From Desulfobacterales bacterium (GTDB lineage: Bacteria; Desulfobacterota; Desulfobacteria; Desulfobacterales; Desulfosalsimonadaceae): a stretch of DNA of 8,422 bases. Both the position numbers and the translations under genes were made by a program. Location: the NCBI GenBank assembly GCA_007135795.1, contig SLIE01000121.1, positions 1 to 8,422 of the forward strand, read 5' to 3'. A model generated the notes under the pieces. It ran no database searches. It saw only the letters and a program-made list of their open reading frames with translations, and was not told the DNA's origin. Shown piece by piece: positions 6,662 to 8,422 of the stretch (positions within the stretch are counted from its first letter, which is position 1; the number at the start of each line of letters is the position of its first letter).

Positions 6662-6664
6662 CGA

Positions 6665-6693
6665 TTGACAGACAATAAAATAAAGCATATTTT
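6665..6693 (+). promoter_or_regulatory. Sigma-70-type promoter for the DUF3108 gene
   Basis: TTGACA (6665-6670), a perfect -35 box, is followed after exactly 17 bp by TATTTT (6688-6693), which matches the -10 consensus at 4 of 6. The expected start is near 6700, giving a leader of about 114 bases. The -35 box sits directly beside the right end of repeat element B. Confidence 0.5.
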
Positions 6694-6813
6694 AGCATAA
6701 ATAAAACGACCATTACGAATTTATTCGTGTTAAATTAAACGTTCATCCTCACAGAGCTCTACGAAGCATCTGTTGAATGGAATTCAGCGAGCAATAACGG
6801 AACCTGTTTTCTA

Positions 6814-7719
6814 ATGAAAAACAATCTGGCACTTTTTTTTCCGATCTTCCTGTTTACAGTGATATTCATGCACAATGACAACGTTTATGGCGACAAGATT
6901 CCACCGGATGAGGTGGAAATTACCACACCTGTATATTCTCCCAAGCCGGACACGTTTGAGCCGCGATTTGGACAATACACCTATACCGTCACCTGGCAGG
7001 GGGTACCAGCGGGCACACTTGAATTGAATCTGGAACAAAACGGAATGAATTACCAGATCAAAGCGAGCGCCCGTACCAACCGGTTTGTAGATTTTTTTTA
7101 CAAACTCCGTTTCAACACTGAGGCACTTGTTGCGAAAGATACCCTCTACCCCAAAAACTCAGCGTACAACAGTCGGGAAAATCATCGCCGCCAAAATACC
7201 GAAATTACATTTCTGCCCAATGGGGAGATAGAATCTGTTCATGAAGATCGCCGCGGCAACGTGAAAAAGATCCGGTTCAACCCGGACAATTTTACGCTGG
7301 ACCCTTTTTCTGCCGTGTTTCTCGCACTTAGCCTGGAGTGGGACGTTGGCGACACGCGACAATTTGATACATTTACAGGAAAAAACCGTTATTTGATTGA
7401 GCTTACCGCCATTGAAAAAACAGATATCCGGGTTAGGGGAACCACCTATGAGGCTATTGTTATCTCCCCCCGTGTAAAAAACCTTGGCGACAAAAATGCT
7501 TCGGAAGACGATGACAGGCTTCATGAGGCGCGGATCTATGTCAGCACAGACCCCTCCCGGAAAATCCTCAGGATATCGAGTGATGTTTTTGTGGGAAGCA
7601 TCGATACCACCATGGTCTCCTTCGCTCCGTCCGACAATAACGCCAAAACGGATTCGGAGAAGAAAGCCGATCCGCCAAGGAGATCGCCTCTGGATCCCTC
7701 TCCACGGTTTATCAATTAG
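6814..7719 (+). CDS. Exported DUF3108 domain protein
   Basis: A 301-residue protein of unknown biochemical role. An N-terminal signal peptide is clear: a Lys at position 2, a hydrophobic core at about 5-19, and a likely signal peptidase I site after VYG (residue 26). It is therefore expected in the periplasm or otherwise past the inner membrane. The mature part from about residue 52 (YTYTVTWQGVPAGTLELNLE) to about 270 is rich in beta-strand patterns. It resembles DUF3108 proteins in its start, in an LDPFSAVFLAL segment (162-172), in a 'tfTGKNRYLIEL' stretch, and in a terminal strand segment on handling of cell-envelope material. Residues 271-301 are polar and proline-rich, probably disordered. 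The ATG at 6814 has only a weak GGA upstream. The cysteine-rich gene on its right converges on it. Family assignment is from recalled pattern, not a search. Confidence 0.75.
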   Translation: MKNNLALFFPIFLFTVIFMHNDNVYGDKIPPDEVEITTPVYSPKPDTFEPRFGQYTYTVTWQGVPAGTLELNLEQNGMNYQIKASARTNRFVDFFYKLRFNTEALVAKDTLYPKNSAYNSRENHRRQNTEITFLPNGEIESVHEDRRGNVKKIRFNPDNFTLDPFSAVFLALSLEWDVGDTRQFDTFTGKNRYLIELTAIEKTDIRVRGTTYEAIVISPRVKNLGDKNASEDDDRLHEARIYVSTDPSRKILRISSDVFVGSIDTTMVSFAPSDNNAKTDSEKKADPPRRSPLDPSPRFIN

Positions 7720-7828
7720 ACCCGGGTGGATTCGGATTTGGTCGGACTGATCATTTATTTTCTGTCAGCAAACGATAGAATAAGGATATGACCTGACAAT
7801 TATAGTCATTCAAGCGAATTCTTTTCAT

Positions 7829-8422
7829 TTATGGTTTCCGTTTTCTTATCAACCGCAACAAGCCAGGACTCTTGTGCATGTACATCAACTCGGAGTCAAG
7901 CCCCGCTTCAACAAATAAATCTTCCAGAGTTTCAAATAAAACCGGTTGCTCCGGCCATGTAAATTTTTTTTTCCGTTTCTTCAATCCGCACAGGTCCCTT
8001 TCTGCTTCCGGATGAAAATCGAATACGCTTTTTTCGGCTTCAGGGCACAAAAACATCTCACAAACAACCGGCTTTACTTTCCATGCACATCCATTTTTCT
8101 GTAGATAAATGCACTTATCCTGATACGCCGGGTTTTTTATAACCATCCCCAACCGATCGAGCGCGCCATCCCCGGATTCAATCACATTGATCACATGATC
8201 TGCCCAGAACGTAATGATGCCGTCTTTGGAGCAACAGGCACTCAAGTGAGAGCCATAACATTTTTCTGAACATACGGGTTCAAAATACCGCCTGTAAAAC
8301 CGGTTCATTTCGTCTCTGAAAGACAAATATTCGGCTATCTGATCACTTATGCCCGGTTTGAACCCTGGACTCTTTTCAAGCAAATCCACATGCCGCCTCA
8401 CCATCTGCAATGCCTGAATTTG
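7829..8422 (-). CDS. YkgJ-type cysteine-cluster protein, probably partial at 5' end
   Basis: Cysteine-rich protein of the YkgJ type (Fe/Zn-binding cysteine cluster family, no firm function). Counting from a TTG at 8408-8410, cysteines are at 47, 51, 59, 60, 100, 108, 117, 122 and 141. Nine cysteines include a CSEKC...SACC group and a KC-IYL..NGCAW....VCEMFLC group. The spacing and the CC pair fit ligands for a metal or Fe-S centre. The C-terminus ends in a basic run, LRLIRKRKP. The frame stays open to the right edge with no stop, so the true start may lie outside. Inside the window an ATG at 8402-8404 and the TTG are possible starts, but neither has a clear Shine-Dalgarno. It converges with the DUF3108 gene across 109 bp in which I see no strong terminator hairpin. 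Confidence 0.78.
   Translation of the reverse strand, partial: QIQALQMVRRHVDLLEKSPGFKPGISDQIAEYLSFRDEMNRFYRRYFEPVCSEKCYGSHLSACCSKDGIITFWADHVINVIESGDGALDRLGMVIKNPAYQDKCIYLQKNGCAWKVKPVVCEMFLCPEAEKSVFDFHPEAERDLCGLKKRKKKFTWPEQPVLFETLEDLFVEAGLDSELMYMHKSPGLLRLIRKRKP

Larger units (their letters stand above)
6300..6813. other. Divergent intergenic region
   Basis: This 514 bp stretch separates the leftward acyltransferase gene from the rightward DUF3108 gene. It holds a leftward promoter (6400-6428) with a leader hairpin, repeat element B (6508-6661), a rightward promoter (6665-6693), and a small hairpin ACGAAT-TT-ATTCGT (6715-6728) in the DUF3108 leader. No protein-coding frame is supported. Confidence 0.55.

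Noticed and set aside
6457..6675. Minus-strand 72-codon open frame
   Set aside because: It coincides with repeat element B. Parts of its translation resemble the frame in element A only because the two repeats are related.
7159..7524. 121-codon frame antisense to the DUF3108 gene
   Set aside because: The opposite strand has a signal peptide, a promoter and a consistent frame; the antisense translation has no domain pattern.
1..8422. CRISPR array, tRNA, rRNA or complete insertion sequence
   Set aside because: No regularly spaced direct repeats, cloverleaf, rRNA-like sequence or transposase frame was seen on either strand.

Overview
The window looks like core chromosome from a Gram-negative bacterium, most likely a deltaproteobacterium (Desulfobacterota, perhaps a Desulfobacterales member). 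This is an inference. It rests on the order acyltransferase - hisC - cmk - rpsA, the six-domain S1 protein with an extra N-terminal acidic segment, and gaps crowded with short palindromic repeats. No plasmid, phage, CRISPR, rRNA or tRNA signal was seen.

Layout. On the minus strand, read right to left, four genes follow one another: a LpxL/HtrB-type lipid A acyltransferase (5346-6299), hisC (4100-5203), cmk (3063-3794) and rpsA (325-2232). RpsA is followed by a strong hairpin-plus-T-run terminator (163-248). The acyltransferase has a good promoter (6400-6428). The plus strand carries one exported DUF3108 protein (6814-7719), divergent from the acyltransferase, with a TTGACA / 17 bp / TATTTT promoter. 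A cysteine-rich YkgJ-type protein (minus strand, 7829 to the right edge) converges on it and is probably cut by the window end.

The genes are housekeeping: lipid A assembly, histidine biosynthesis, CMP/dCMP phosphorylation and translation initiation. Nothing suggests they form one pathway. Their linkage is the conserved cmk-rpsA neighbourhood plus co-orientation. The gaps of 142, about 305 and 830 bp make a single tight operon unlikely.

The notable content lies between the genes. At least four near-palindromic elements of about 140-155 bp occur: A at 3938-4089, B at 6508-6661, D at 2565-2705 and E at 2977-3119. A REP-like hairpin (2788-2825) and terminal fragments of the A/B family are also present. 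A and B are related to each other; D and E are different families. Element E covers the 3' end of cmk, so the last 18 codons and the stop of Cmk lie inside the repeat. The acyltransferase stop lies in an A/B-type terminal motif, and hisC ends 11 bp from element A. Thus three consecutive genes end in or against a repeat. I found no evidence of a new multi-gene system; the interest here is in these repeats and their effect on gene ends.
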